Source of the DNA: Tubulanus polymorphus
Lineage: Eukaryota > Nemertea > Palaeonemertea > Tubulaniformes > Tubulanidae
Direction: 5' to 3'
DNA length: 64,000 nt
NCBI RefSeq assembly: GCF_964204645.1
Contig: NC_134028.1
Span: 9,527,001 to 9,591,000 of the forward strand
In this document: piece by piece, positions 1 through 13,500 of the stretch
How positions within the stretch are numbered: the first letter of the stretch is position 1
Layout of the letters: every line of letters starts with the position of its first letter
Translations under genes and position numbers: made by a program
The notes under the pieces: model-generated
The model's input: the letters and a program-made list of their open reading frames with translations, nothing else
What the model was told of the DNA's origin: nothing
Databases searched by the model: none

Positions 1-220
1 TTTCTTAGAACGTTGGATTCGTTACCAATTCGTTACCAAGTCATCGGAGCTCAGGGGGATTTGAAAGAAAAAACATTTCTTTACTAAATGGTTTTATTTT
101 GTGGGTCGTTTTTGATAATTGTACCCGAATATTGTCTCTACGTATTTACTAGTAAAAGAAACGGCCTAATGAATTTAAGAAAGAAGCTGTAAATAGAAAA
201 TATTTCCGGTCTTGAATATC

Positions 221-367
221 ATTGAGCGACAACCCACAATATAAATCTAAAACAATTGCTACTGTTTTATTCCTTACGCTTTGGGTGGAATCCTTCCACC
301 CATCTTCAGAGTTAATTGGAAGAAAAAAACAGTTGCGTAGATTTATAATGTGGGTTTTCGCTCAATA
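221..367. repeat. Small foldback element with hairpin core
   Basis: Left end TTGAGCGACAACCCACA and right end TGTGGGTTTTCGCTCAA are near-perfect inverted copies. The similarity continues inward through a TATAAATCTA stretch on each side. Near the centre is a perfect 8-bp hairpin (GGGTGGAA / TTCCACCC). On the minus strand it directly follows CTGAAGAT, the motif seen at Penelope-type tails elsewhere in this window. No coding capacity. Confidence 0.6.
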
Positions 368-1400
368 AAGAAATAAGTTTTCAGTTTCTAGGCGTCATAT
401 TGTGGCGGTCCCTCGACGTCCCAATTTTGTTGCGATCTATCGCATTTCGTTGAATATCAATTAGCTACTCTGTCAGTTAAAGGGAATGAAATGCGGATTA
501 TTGCTAGTGATTTTCTGGTCTTTCGAACGCAATAAGAGCAGCGATGATATCAAACCAAGGACTGCATATTTTACCGCGTGTCAAGAAATTCGCTTATTTA
601 ATTGATCATGAAATATCTTAGTATCCGTAAAACCTACATTCCCCATTTTTCCAGAGATGGTCGCAATTTTTTGGTCTGCATTAGAATTTTTTGAAGACGA
701 CAGGTGGTTAACAGAACCATTCACAATATATTTGCAACTATGTCTGTATAATCTGATGGCTAATAGCTAATCATGACAAAGTTCGCCACTTCTTTAATAC
801 TGGTGTTGAATGAATAGATACGCGCAGTTTGTCAACAACAAAAATTAAGAAGGAACTAATGATAAATCCGGGCAGAAATTGGCAAAATGATAACGAGGTA
901 TCATTTACGCCTAAAAAAACAAAATCATTACTTTTCCTTTCACTTTTTCGCAACTTTTTTTTCCCAAACAAACTTTTTGTTTCGTTTGTACTACTTTTCT
1001 TAACACGCTCGTGGTAAATCCTACTTGTGTTATAACCTTTGCGAATCACGTCAACTTCATATTCATCTGTATGTTCTGGACCAGTTCTATATCCTCTTCC
1101 ACTTCTGTGCGGTAATTCATTTAATTCCCAGTCTAACCGGAGGGGCGACAGACGGCTATTGCCAATGATCGAAAGCATCAGCATCGTTGTAATGATAATC
1201 AGTATCAAAAATCGTATAGCAGACTGCCGAGTAGGATCCATTTCTGTACGTATAACTGTCGAGGTTGGTTATGGACCCGAAGGACAGCAAATCTTTATAG
1301 TACCAAATGGCTGCGCTCGTTGGAATGGAACTTATTGAGTCGATATGGCATTCGATTTGAAACCATTATAGTTCTATAAAATCTAGTCACATTGTCCCGA
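368..1400. other. Non-coding stretch, nothing recognised
   Basis: Only short, mutually overlapping ORFs occur here. The 156-codon minus-strand ORF at 771-1241 has a hydrophobic N-terminal segment (residues about 10-27) but no recognisable family. I do not call it a gene. Confidence 0.4.
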
Positions 1401-1402
1401 AT

Positions 1403-1640
1403 ATATGGTGGCTGATAAGGGCCATAGCGTAAAATTCCTGGTATGTAAATGAGGGCGCCAGAACGCCAGAACGCCAAAACGAAAAAAACGTCCAATTTTC
1501 TCTAAAAGTTCGTTTTGGCGCGGAGAAAATTCCGTTTTGGCGTCCCCGCCAAAACGAACTTTCATTTTGGCGCCCACGCCAAAACAACGAAAAACGTCCA
1601 ATTTTCTCTGAAAGTTCGTTTTTTAAACAAAAAATTCTGT
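1403..1640. repeat. Foldback element FB1 with GGCG palindromes
   Basis: The left end TATGGTGGCTGATAAGGGCC is a variant of the end shared by the other FB elements. Inside are palindromes such as TTTTGGCGTCCCCGCCAAAA (about 1530-1555) and a second at about 1565-1585. A direct repeat of about 33 bp starting AAAAACGTCCAATTTTCTCT occurs twice (about 1485 and 1588). No right end was found. Confidence 0.55.
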
Positions 1641-1681
1641 ATACTTGACCGTCTATCACACAACTCAAAATTTTCAAAACC

Positions 1682-1732
1682 AAACCTTTCGTTTCGCTCC
1701 CGGCAGGTGTGGTGGGTTTGTAAGGGACACTC
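1682..1732 (-). repeat. Dispersed repeat R2, truncated copy
   Basis: Read on the minus strand, this matches the first 50 bp or so of the R2 copies at 14.87 and 59.07 kb: a GTGTCCCTTACAAACCC start, then CACACCTGC and GAGCGAAAC. Only the head is present. Confidence 0.5.
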
Positions 1733-2306
1733 AATCAAAAAAAAAAGATCAAACGATATTTATCAACAAAATAAATAACAGGCTCAATCCCTATTTTTAA
1801 GATGAAAAAAGGTGACGATGTATTGTCCCATTAGGCATGAAAAATAAGCGCCACCAGTACATCATTTCTTGATCCTCATTAGGTTTGGAAAAAGAACTGA
1901 ACAAACGGAATGAAAGTCAAACCAACGACGATTTAAAACAGGCATTTTATTGATAACATAACATATTGTATACAAACATCAAATAGAAAGTATATTGCGA
2001 CCGAAACTGATTTTGGCACCAATTATATCGAAGCGTGTTTATTAGCATCGGCTGTTGTTTTGTGCGCAGATTTCTTATATTCTTACATGAAACGACGAAT
2101 TTATACACAAATTCTGATTATCACATATCCACTCAGGTTCCAGTTCCACAGTTCCGAGTTACATTTCACTCTGAAAATGAATTTTTTTTTTAATTCAATG
2201 TTTACTCTAACTATCACAACTGTGAAACCGGTAACATATGTTTTAACAACAAACTTCAGCACCAACAATGGAAATGTGCAAGTGCGCCAACCCCTATAAT
2301 TTGAAT

Positions 2307-2730
<424 letters not shown>

Positions 2731-3105
2731 TAATTTTTCTTTCTTACTTGCATTTTCTATAAAGTTCGAATTAACTTTTCCCACTTGAAAAAAAGTTTTT
2801 AAAGTGAAATCTAATACCGTATCCTGAGTGGGAAAGTCAATCATCGTATCATTGAATTGTTTGTTAATATTCGGATTTGGAATCCTGCTAAACCAGTTCA
2901 AATTGCATCATGAATAAACTAAGTTTAAATGTATTCAACGGACTGTTTCATTCACAATTCGATCGCGGGAGAGACCAGCTCGTCCTTGGAATGAGTTGTC
3001 AGAGTCAAACTTAAGCCACAAATGTGGAACTGGAAGCAACACCTCGCGGTCACAATAACACAAGACTGAAGACTGATAAAGGGCCTTGAATTGAACAGGC
3101 GCCAT

Positions 3106-3240
3106 ACTGGGCGAACTTCGGTCATCGGGGTTAGTCGACTATCTGCGAACTAAGTGAATAGGTTACGACTGAACTATGTGCGTTCGGTTATCAGCTCCTA
3201 CTACTAGTCGACTAATTACGAAAACCGAAGTTCGTCCTAG
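3106..3240. repeat. MITE-like inverted repeat
   Basis: CTGGGCGAACTTCGGT and its inverted partner ACCGAAGTTCGTCCTAG bound 135 bp. An inner TAGTCGACTA pair (GTTAGTCGACTA / TAGTCGACTAAT) also folds. No coding capacity. Confidence 0.6.
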
Positions 3241-5030
3241 TGTTGAACGAAAGCTGGCAAATCCCTGAATGCAAATCACATTTTGGTGCTTACAATTAAA
3301 AATACAAAAACACATTTCCAGTTTTATAGATATACATTCAGTTCAAACATAATGATATTTAATTGTTATTGCCCACACATCAGTTAATATATTGGCAATG
3401 GCTATTGGCTAATACTGGCTGAATAAAGAAAATAGTTCTTGGCGTTTTGGCCACATTCAGTATTAACATAAAATCACGAAATTAACATATGATAGTCGTC
3501 ATCTAGTGCCACCAAAGTGTGCATTTTCCAATTCTGACATTATACGTTTGTTGACCATTGATAAAACACTATGTGTATATATTCGTGTTGTGACGATTCT
3601 CTACATATTATATATCTGTTATAGGAGGGCAAAATGATATTTTGTTTCTCATCACACTTTTTTGTAAGGAAGGTGGCTTTCATCGATTTATTTGGTAGAA
3701 ATAGAATCGTCTCTTGCGCCTGCATTTATCAGATGCGGGAGAGATCATTTTATCCAAACACAACTGACTTAGATATGGACTGAAATTTACTGCTAGATGA
3801 TTTTGAGATACTTGCGCTCATCGGTGGCAATTTTACTCAAGACTAGTATACTGATTTCATTTCCTCAGTAACTATGACATTATCAAATGATCCATAAAGT
3901 TTTCAAATCGTTCACGCACAGTAGCCCCTTCGATCGCATCGGCCATCGCGTTAGCAGCTTTTTGTGCTTTTTACAACTATATCGACACCTGGACATAAAC
4001 CAACATTTAAAGATGAGAAAACCATATTTCAGAGCCTTGAGAGCATATTCTATTGCTATATTTTGCTAGTATCATTTCCGATGCTGGCGGGATTTGATAG
4101 CGACGAGGAACAAGGTGTCATTGTTTGCTTAAACTGATGATTCTAACTTTTAGTGTAATAAGTTAATCTTTTGCAGTGCCTAATAGATAAGTTAGTATGC
4201 GGTTTCCCTTTCGTAATAGAAACGCAATAGGTATGTTTTTTTTTCAAGTTCACATCTTATACGTGAAAAATACCGAAATAGATATGAGTGCAAATAGAAT
4301 GTCATCAAAACCATCAAAACTAGTATGAAATTAAACCGTTATTTTCTTATCAAGAATAAACGTTGTACACAATACATATACGTAAAAAACGGAGCCATAT
4401 GAATTGACAAGTTACTGGCGCCACTTGATCAGCTCGCAGAAAAGCAATCAGAGGAGCCGTTCCTGACTACATGCTTTGGTTGATGAAATGATCGTATGAT
4501 CAGAGTCAAACTTACATCTGTGAATCTCGATGATACAAATCTATATATTATTGCTTTGAAAATACAACTATTGATACAAATACATTGCACGATGAATTGA
4601 GGACGGGGTGCGCGGCATTTATGCTTGTCACAGTATAGCGTACGAACACAGCGCTAATCTCTAAGTAAAAAGTTATAGCTAATCAGCACATAATCTAACA
4701 AGAACAAATATTTTACACGATGTTGGCTAATACCATTATGAAACAACTAACAAAAATTCAACGATTGATTAATTCAAAAATTCAAAGATTCAGTCTCAAC
4801 CTGGGATTTATCACATGAGTTCGTTAGATTGGCTAGGAATAAAGTAGCTACGCGATTTAAATCGATTAAGCCCCCGATTAAGCGGTAGTTTAGGAGCAGC
4901 TTATAATATTGACCGCATGGTGTCCGTTCCTTGTGTGCTTGGACGGCGCACGGCCCTGCGCAAACCCCCATCAAAATATCAAAATAAGACGAGTGACATC
5001 GATATTCAACCGTTGTCGCTTGCCAGGGTT
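3241..5030. other. Non-coding stretch, nothing recognised
   Basis: No ORF with family similarity and no strong splice-site and ORF combination was seen. Confidence 0.4.
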
Positions 5031-5031
5031 T

Positions 5032-5364
5032 GAAACCAAAAGTTTTGAATTCTCGCGCGAGAAAACCAAACTTTTTGAATTCTCGCGCAAGAAAACCAAA
5101 CTTTTTGAATTCGCGTGCGAGAAAATCAAAACGTTTAGTTTTCTCGCGCGAGAAAACCGAACTTTTTGAATTCTCGCGCGAGAAAACCAAACTTTTTGAA
5201 TTCTCGTGCGAGAAAACCAAAATGTTTTGTTTTCTCGCGCGAGAGAACCAAAAGTTTTGAATTCTCGCGCGAGAAAACCAAAAAGGGCCACTGTGATAAT
5301 TCTTTTATCGTTGCTCTAGCCGTACAGAAAATTTTTTTAGTATGGCCCGAATCAGCCACCATAC
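5032..5364. repeat. Foldback element FB2 with eight-unit palindrome array
   Basis: Eight tandem units of about 30 bp (5032-5283) each contain a palindrome of type TTTTCTCGCGCGAGAAAA or GAATTCTCGCGCGAGAAA, with small variants. The right flank (ATCGTTGCTCTAGC ... TATGGCCCGAATCAGCCACC) is nearly identical to the right flank of FB3 at 11060-11127, so the two are one family differing mainly in unit number. The left terminal repeat is missing. The array is open in several frames on both strands; those ORFs are artefacts. Confidence 0.75.
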
Positions 5365-6340
5365 GTATCGTAGAATGGCAGACAAATATCTCTTATTAGC
5401 CATAGTTGATTTACGATATGAGTTCAACGATGTCAAGTTAATAGCGTCACTAAGAGATTGCTATGTATTTGAAAAATCGTTACTTCATAAATTCCATCGG
5501 CCAGTTTATCTAATCACAATAGTAAATATTCTCAAAGTTATTCGGATACTCTAACATACACTCTCCAGGGCCGTACCTAGCATTTGAATTTTCTTGGAGG
5601 GGGTGGCCGAAAAAGGGCAGTTCAATAGGAAAGCATCATGTCCCCTGCTTAATGAATTGTGGTACCGCCAGTTCTCTAAGAGTGCTGCGAGCAAATCGGG
5701 CGATGCCAGATTTGCAGCTCCCCTAGTATGCTTTGGGCTTTACAGACCTGCTGCCCATTCCAATGTTGCAATATCAAGTTGATCGAAAAGATTTACGTTG
5801 ACAAGACACCTACCGGTGGTCCTAACTAGTCCAACTAACTGAATTAGTAGTCGGTATTTTGCTTCATGTAAGAAGAGATTTGCTGAATCTCTTCTTGCAT
5901 GGTTCGTAGTGTGACGACATTATATTTTCGATATCATCGTAATCGCAGCTCAGAATAGATTGTACAAAGTGTCTCGGTGGTGAAATAGTGGACGATTATC
6001 TCTAATTAGCCATAGTTGATTTATGATATGAGTTTACGATACCGAGCTTAAGTAGCGTCATTAGGAGATTGTTACGTATGATTTATTCCTAAAACCGACG
6101 AACTGCGTATCTTCCACGAGCATTCGTTTTAAACCAATATTGACACACGCACCAGGAAGTGTTGATAAGTCTTTCTTAATTAGTCAATAAGTCCTTCTTA
6201 TACTTAGTTTTATCATAGCATCGAATATATGAAACGACCTGTAACACTGTCGGCTTTGCTCATTTACATCGATGGTCACCTAATCAATCGTTGGTGGCTT
6301 ATTGATATATCGGATAAAGCTTAAAACCAACCAAATTGTT
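5365..6340. other. Non-coding stretch downstream of the opsin
   Basis: No recognisable gene. A short block TCTTATTAGCCATAGTTGAT (about 5391) recurs with changes at about 6000, so a small dispersed duplication is present. Confidence 0.4.
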
Positions 6341-6347
6341 ACTGAAG

Positions 6348-6353
6348 TTTATT
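6348..6353 (-). terminator. Candidate poly(A) signal of the opsin
   Basis: AATAAA on the minus strand, about 295 nt after the opsin stop codon. It is a good position for 3' end processing but not proven. Confidence 0.4.
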
Positions 6354-6647
6354 TCCTTTCAAAATACGCAAGTAGCTGCAATGATAGCCTAGCCCTTTTC
6401 TCAATCAAAAATCATACGAATTTACGTATTTCGATTTATAGTACGCGGACCTTCGTTACATATCAGGGCGTTTAGCAACCACATAGAAATGGCTACACAA
6501 AAGTGTGTGGCCTGACGGTTTGTCAGTAAAATTCAGAAAGACTCTTAACTTGTGGGCACATTCAGATTTCTATCCCCTTTTAAAGAGCTGGTGTGAATGG
6601 ACGAGTAAACCAATATTGTGCGTTAATAGACAAGTTTGCAAACCGAA

Positions 6648-7570
6648 TCACATATGCATCTCAGCTTGTTGGTTCATATCCTGTTGACTAGCAGATGTTG
6701 GAGTGCCGATGTTTTTAAGTTCTGTATTCTGGGTGACAGTTGTAGCGACGGTATTCGTGCTAGGACTTTGAACAATGCCAGGCGAAACGATATCGGTTTC
6801 ACTGGACGCTTGCGAAATGCTCCCTCCCCTGCCGGAGACCCCGCCTGTATCTGTACGGGATAAGCTTTTCTTCGGAACTGAGATGAAGCAGGCCATACAC
6901 GGGAATTCTTTCACCAGGGCGATTTTATATTTAGGATGGCTGATGGCGTACACTATTGGGTTATAAACAGCACTGGTTTTAGCGAATAGAACGGGTATTT
7001 GCGCCACATACGGACCCAGTAGAGCTGAATCACCGATCAAACCCATCAAGGCTACTGTTGCGTATGGACCCCATGATAGGACATAGAGGGCCACGAGTAC
7101 AGCCGAGATTTTAGCTGCTTGGATATCAGATTTTTTATCTTTACCAGAGCGCATATCTTTGGCGTTCATGGCTTTGGCCATTTTAACCATTTCCCTCTCG
7201 TGCTGTCTGACGGCGAGAACGATTTTTACATAGCAGAAAATGATGGTCATCATCGGGAATGCGAAACCGAAAAGATACAATCCTATGTTGAAAATGATAT
7301 TGGAAAGCGAACGGGTCAGGTAGTCGAAGGTACAGCTACTTTGAAAACCTTCCGGGATGTAGGCTCCGAACCCGAACAGTGGTAAACCTGCCCATATTGT
7401 CGACCAAATACACGAGAATACTATCATGATAAACGCTCTTTTCTTCGTCATTCGTTTCAATGCGTCAAAAGGCGTCGCGATTACGAAATATCTGTCTAAA
7501 GCTATGAGCGCCATAGTGTTGATCGATAACAACCCGAATATACCGCCAAACAATCCGTATATCTCGCAAG
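6648..7570 (-). CDS. r-opsin exon 3 (TM3 to C terminus)
   Basis: 923 nt from acceptor AG at 7571-7572 to the TGA at 6648-6650. The first full codons give CEIYGLFGG, supplying the conserved TM3 Cys. All of TM3 to TM7 and the tail are in this one exon, with no frameshift or stop. Confidence 0.95.
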
Positions 7571-10500
7571 CTGGAAATAGACGAAATAGAGCATTTATTA
7601 ACCTGTTCCTCGTAATGTTTCTTGCAAGTTGTTTCTGTGTTCTTGCTTCGTATTCCTATGGTATTTCATCAATTTTATATCTAGCATTAAGGTAACCTCT
7701 TACCTCTTCGCCGTGATTTTATAGTATAGCGTTATATAAAGAAATGGAATATTATCACTATTGTTATTATTATTACTAAAAAAAATGAATTAGTCAAACA
7801 ATGTAAGTCTACCATTTTACAATTGTATACCAATTTTTGTATGCCGATAAACTGTAACAGTAGAAAAACGAGAGTGAGAAAGTATGAATGTGAGTGTGAG
7901 AGTGAAGAGTGTATTTGGGTACCTGTTGCTACAAATAAAAGCTTTTAACAGGTTCACCCAGCTAATATATATGTTAGAAAATTATGTAAGCACTTCTTTA
8001 TTAACCCATGTTTATTAGCTGAATAAAGAACAATAATACAATAATACAATATAATAATAAAGAATATCAAAAATTATTGATAATGTATCAAATTGACACG
8101 ACTCTTTAGACTCGTAACGTGTATATTTTTCTAATCGTTAGCAAAACTGTTTGTTTCCATTCTCTTTAATATCTATTCTATATTTAATGCTTTGTCGCTC
8201 GTTCATACTATTTTTCTCCTGACTTTTCATTTCTTTAATAGACCAATGAAAGACGTGCGGCCAGGGTTTGTGCTGGTGCGAACTTCGGCGGTAGGCAACC
8301 AAGCCCTGGCAAGCAAGTATGGGGTAATATTATGTGAATCGATGAGATCATCGATCTTAGCGTTCCCAAAATAACAATTTCAATTGTTAAAATTGGCGTT
8401 TAATTTGAAATGGATTTATTTTCACGCTTTTTTCCAAGGTGTCAATTAACTTTCGAGATAGTTTTCTTGTTAGATATTTACTTCAGAGGGGATGAAAATC
8501 TTGATGGGTAAACGTTTGAGACATATCGTGACCCAACAGATATTCGTACTTGTAATATGACTGTGTACTTTTACCTTTGCGTGTTACTTGTCAGTCGCAA
8601 AGCCTGATGGCGTGACAAGCGACAATACGTAGTCGAGGACACTATACCGGTCTCTTATATCGTTACTGTGATTACGCGATAAAAAAGCCATGTTACCATG
8701 ACAACAACAAAAATTTTAGGACATATAATATCACCGAACCCCTTGCAGACTGATTGCTTGATTCGATCGATCGATTAGCGGTAAATTGATTTCTATAGAT
8801 TGGAAATAATTTGAAAAATCAAGCAGGCTAGAGGAAACATGGTGAGGTCATTATATGGTAGCAGATAGCGTAGATATCTTGATAGGCAAATTAAGGGCGA
8901 TAAAACGCCTGAACGCCCAAACGAGAAGAAAAAAGAACGCAAAATCGTTTTAAGCAGAATCGGTTTAGTGACCCCCATCAGAAGAAATTTCGGAATTCAG
9001 TTTTGGCGACAACGCTTAAACGATAGGTTAAAGTATAACAAAAGTTCTACACCCGGTAGTTAAGATATAAATCCCACAATCACGAAATCAAAAAGTTATT
9101 TAGAAATATCGAAACTTTAAAATTTATTGAAAACCCGAATTTTCGGTTTTACGCTAATCAAAAACCATTCCTTGATAATGGTTTTTGATTAGCGTAAAAC
9201 CGAAAATTCAGGTTTTCAATAAATTTTAAAGTTTCGATATTTTCAAATAAATTTTTGATCTCGTAACTGTCGGATTTATATTTTAAACGTCTCTCACGAT
9301 TCATTGCGTAGTTTTACCTAGTTTTACACCCGGTTTCACCCCGAAAGGTTCAACTCAGGGCCCAGTTTCACATACGTATTAAGGCCTAAATCGATTTTAA
9401 GATCGCCGGAATTAATGAAGAAATTAAATCGATTTAAGAGTTAAACTTTTTTGTGAAAATGGGTCCTTCAGATCTTTGGTTAAATTGCCATTGGCAACTT
9501 CATGTTTTCATGTTTTCAATGTGGTAACAATTTTAACCTACTGTCTGTCACGCGTCCCCTGCGCGCGACGTTTCGATCCGTAATAATCAGTTGATCTGAC
9601 TTTATTTTCATTATCCATCAGTTGGATTATGCTTTCGGATTTAAACTGTGAATTGGCATAGACTAGTTTCTGGTTTCATCTATCAGCGATTGTATACCTA
9701 CAATATGCTCGCGTAATGCTGAAAAATGGCCCCCACGGTCCGTAATGTGGCACCGCCTCCTGAATTATGTTTTGCAAATTGATATGCGATGACTTCATAG
9801 CATCGTCCCCGAGCGTCCGTGGAGCAGTTTTTTGAGCGTGAGTAAACAATCGGTGATAAATGAAAAAGAAAGCAACTGAAGGAAAAGACGTCTGTTATTT
9901 CTGAATGCAAAATTCTAAAGCCGGGCGTAGGTCGTCCTTGCGACGCGACGCGATCGTCGCTGGCGGTCACAGTGAGTCGCGTCGCAGTGAGTCGCAAGCC
10001 GTCGCAAGGCCGACCTATGCCCGGCTTTACTGTCTGGGGGCGTAAGTCGGTTACGATGCGATTATCGGCGACTGTGTGCGACTAGTTTTTCAGTCGCAAG
10101 AGCGTGTAGGTCGGTTGCGACGGTCGCGTCGCGTAGCAGAAAGTAGAACATGTCCGACTCATTGCGACCGTGTCGTCGCTGGCAGTCCCAACCCGTTGCT
10201 GGCAGTCGCAAGGTGGCGTAGGTCACAAGGCTCACCTTCGCCCGTCTTAAAGCTCGCCGCACACGGTATAACATTTTGTTTTAGCACAAACAGAAAACAC
10301 GTTTTTCACAAAGCGTGAATTATTTTAAAAGCGTGCTCAACGCGCAGAAAACATTTCTTGCACCATGGAATCCATGGAATCCACAATAAACACAGTTATT
10401 CACATCAATTTTTGAATATACGTCATGTGACGCAGCGACTGATTGGTTACTCGGCCGTGTTTTGCAAAACGCAAAACATCCTACGCACACGGGACAAAAA

Positions 10501-13500
10501 ACGTTTTAACTGGACCCAGGACCCGGTGTCACAGTTGTGAGTTATGATCTTGGAGTAGATTGGTTGAAAATTAACTACATTTTCAATCAGTGAGGAACTG
10601 GGTCCTGAAAACTATTCAGGCGAATTTATCGAAACGTACCTAATTCTGGGTACAGTACTTTACGAGTATAGGGTACTCAAGTCTGGGTATCCTTTGGGGA
10701 TGAATGAGTTTTGTTGATTCTCATTGCAACAAATATGGCCGAACTGCAAATGAGTGTGGCCGCAATTTTCTTTTCTCGGGTATGCTCTTGAGCATGGTAA
10801 GGCAAGTGCCTTACCCGAAATTGAGTATACCCTTGGATAAATGTGCCGAGAACCATACTTCAAAACGAGTACATGCGTCGATAAATGCGCACTTACTCAC
10901 ACCTGAGTATGTTTCGATAAATTCGCCATGCTATGGTGGCTGATTCGGGCTTGACTAAAAGAAATTTTCTATACGGCTAGACCAACGATAAAATTGATTT
11001 TCACATCGGCCCGTTTTTTTTGGTTTTCGCGCACGAGAAAACCGAAAAACTGGCCAATGTGAAAATTTTTTAATCGTTGCTCTAGCACTAATCAAATGTT
11101 TTAGTATGGCCCGAATCAGCCACCATACCATGCCGATTCTAAGGTCCACATAATGTGAACGTATGCAACCTGGCGAATACTTACTTTTCATACCGAACGT
11201 CCATCGTCTTTGGAAGGCGGATAAAGTAAACAATGGAAATCCATTAACTGCTGAGAAAGTTGTATCCGATAACGCTAAACATATCACAAACATATTCGGC
11301 GGGGTCCGCAAAGTTTTTGTCCTGACAATAGATAATTCAAACCGATTGTTATAGTAAACCGAACATCAGATATCATTAATATCACACATTTTCTATCACA
11401 TAATACGTACACACTTACACTATGAAACTGACGAATAAACTGATAAAATGTACGTACACGTACGGAAGCGTCCTTGGGACATATCTATCTTGAAACAATT
11501 TTTCGAGGTAAATTCAGAGTTTTTAACTCGGAATAAACTAGTTTCCTTCAATTAAAAGTGATATTTCTAGGTTTCCGAGGTTTTTAGAAATTGCTTATAA
11601 TTTGATTTAAAAAAAAAACTAGTTTATTCGGAGTAACAAACGCGGAATTTACCTCAAAATTATTTTTGAAATTGATACAATGATATACGATATATTTGAC
11701 AAATAACATCATGTACGGGGCTTGAACTTAGTCCCAGGTTTGATCAACCTTATCTATGTAATGAGAATGAAGCTTACATTAAGATATCAATTGCTCGTTC
11801 ATAATGGAATATATATTTTATGCAATGACAAAAGAACATACATTAAACGCTGTTGTTGTTCGTTGAATATTTCAAGTGGCCGATCTAATTGAGAGAGAAA
11901 CTGCAGTTTTCTCTCAAATTCAACACACACTGTCATTTTCTACTTTCAATTATTGAAGTAGGAATTTCTTCAACACGTTAGGACTACTTTTTACGCTTTT
12001 CTTGTTAAAGTTGCTAATTGGGTTAGCTTCGCCGGTATACATGTCTATATAAGAAATGTCTATATAAGAAATTCAGAAAAAAAAATGAATCATCTCGTGG
12101 CAACAAAGACAAATTGTTTATGTAGAGTATCAGATCTTATCGCTTTGGTTTCTATGCTTTGACATTGTTCAATATCGAAGGGGATTTAACATGTGTAGGC
12201 AAGAACTTCATACAACAAAATGGCCTCAATGGTTTCACATCGTCACTGATCTCAGAATATTCAAAACGCGTTCAAAATACTCTAGAATTGCCATCAAAAT
12301 TCTAAATTCTTCTTTAAAATCATGTATGAATTATGATTTTTGATGGAATGTTAATATCTAATCAAAACTTTTGCTGCAAAATAGCGTAAAAGTGACCTAG
12401 AAACTGAAAACATTGAACTGCTAAATGCTGGCAAGAAATTCTAAGATCGAGTACACGATGAACTTCAAGTTATGTTCTCGCTTGCGTTTGTATTTTTCTT
12501 GTCTACTTTTAATTCCTAATGTCTTCCTGTCGTGTTTACGCTGGCGCAGCAAAACTAAACAAACAACGAAATCGGATTTTCCATGGCGGGTAAAATTTGA
12601 TGTTGATTTCAGGAGCGATGTTATATAAAGATCTTCGGTCCTGCTTCCTATAGCATACCAATATACCTTATGATGAGAAATAATTTTTAAAAAGTTTTTA
12701 GATACACTACCAGTACCACCACCACTGCCATCATCCACAATAACAAAAACAACAACCAACTATTTACCACCGACAACAACACTATCACCACCACCAACCA
12801 CCATCACCACGATCATCACCACCTTCTCAAGCATCACCAGCCACGAAGAACATTCGCCGCTTCGCTGGGCATAAATAAGGGTTTTCTAAGTATTGGAAGG
12901 AGCCCGGCCTGTGTTTCTTATTTAGAGCTTGATCACATCAAGATCACAACAAGAAGACTGAAGTCAGTCCATTTTAGGTACCCGGGGATACACAGTGACA
13001 AATCAAACAATTTATTGGTTTCGTCAGAGTAACCAGAGAGCAATTTGCCAAAATTTTCTTTTATATTGGTGCGAGTTTACATTTACCCTAAAACAACGAA
13101 TAGCACGAAGGGAAATTTTTAGAATGGATTTGTATTGCATCTACGCATTGATACGCGAACGTAGAAAATCACCCCATTGAGCGATTCGGTAAACGGATGA
13201 CACTGGCTTGAGTGAACACGCAATTGAGAAAAAAAATCTCGCTAATTCTTGAAGCTTTGCTGTTGGCGAAGCGGATGATAGACAATGTGAACGTGCCTTC
13301 AATGGTATGTCTTTGTGCAAGGCCACTAATCAAACTACACAACTGATAAAAACGATATAGCACTGTAGGCCCTCGCTAAGGTAAGTAACTCGCTATGCGA
13401 TTAACTGTGACAGAGATATAAAATCCGATTAATGAAACCCCAACATATCATCCTTAAAATCGATATCTTAAAAGATCATATCAAGTCAATAGATCATTGG

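Noticed and set aside
4774-5399. Overlapping ORFs of 75-148 codons with repeated FSRENSK-like peptides in many frames
   Set aside because: They translate the FB2 palindrome array, which lacks stops in several frames. There is no start context, splice sites or family similarity.
12421-12759. 112-codon minus ORF with a Gly-rich N terminus
   Set aside because: Its start lies in the CAC/CAA low-complexity tract, with no domains.
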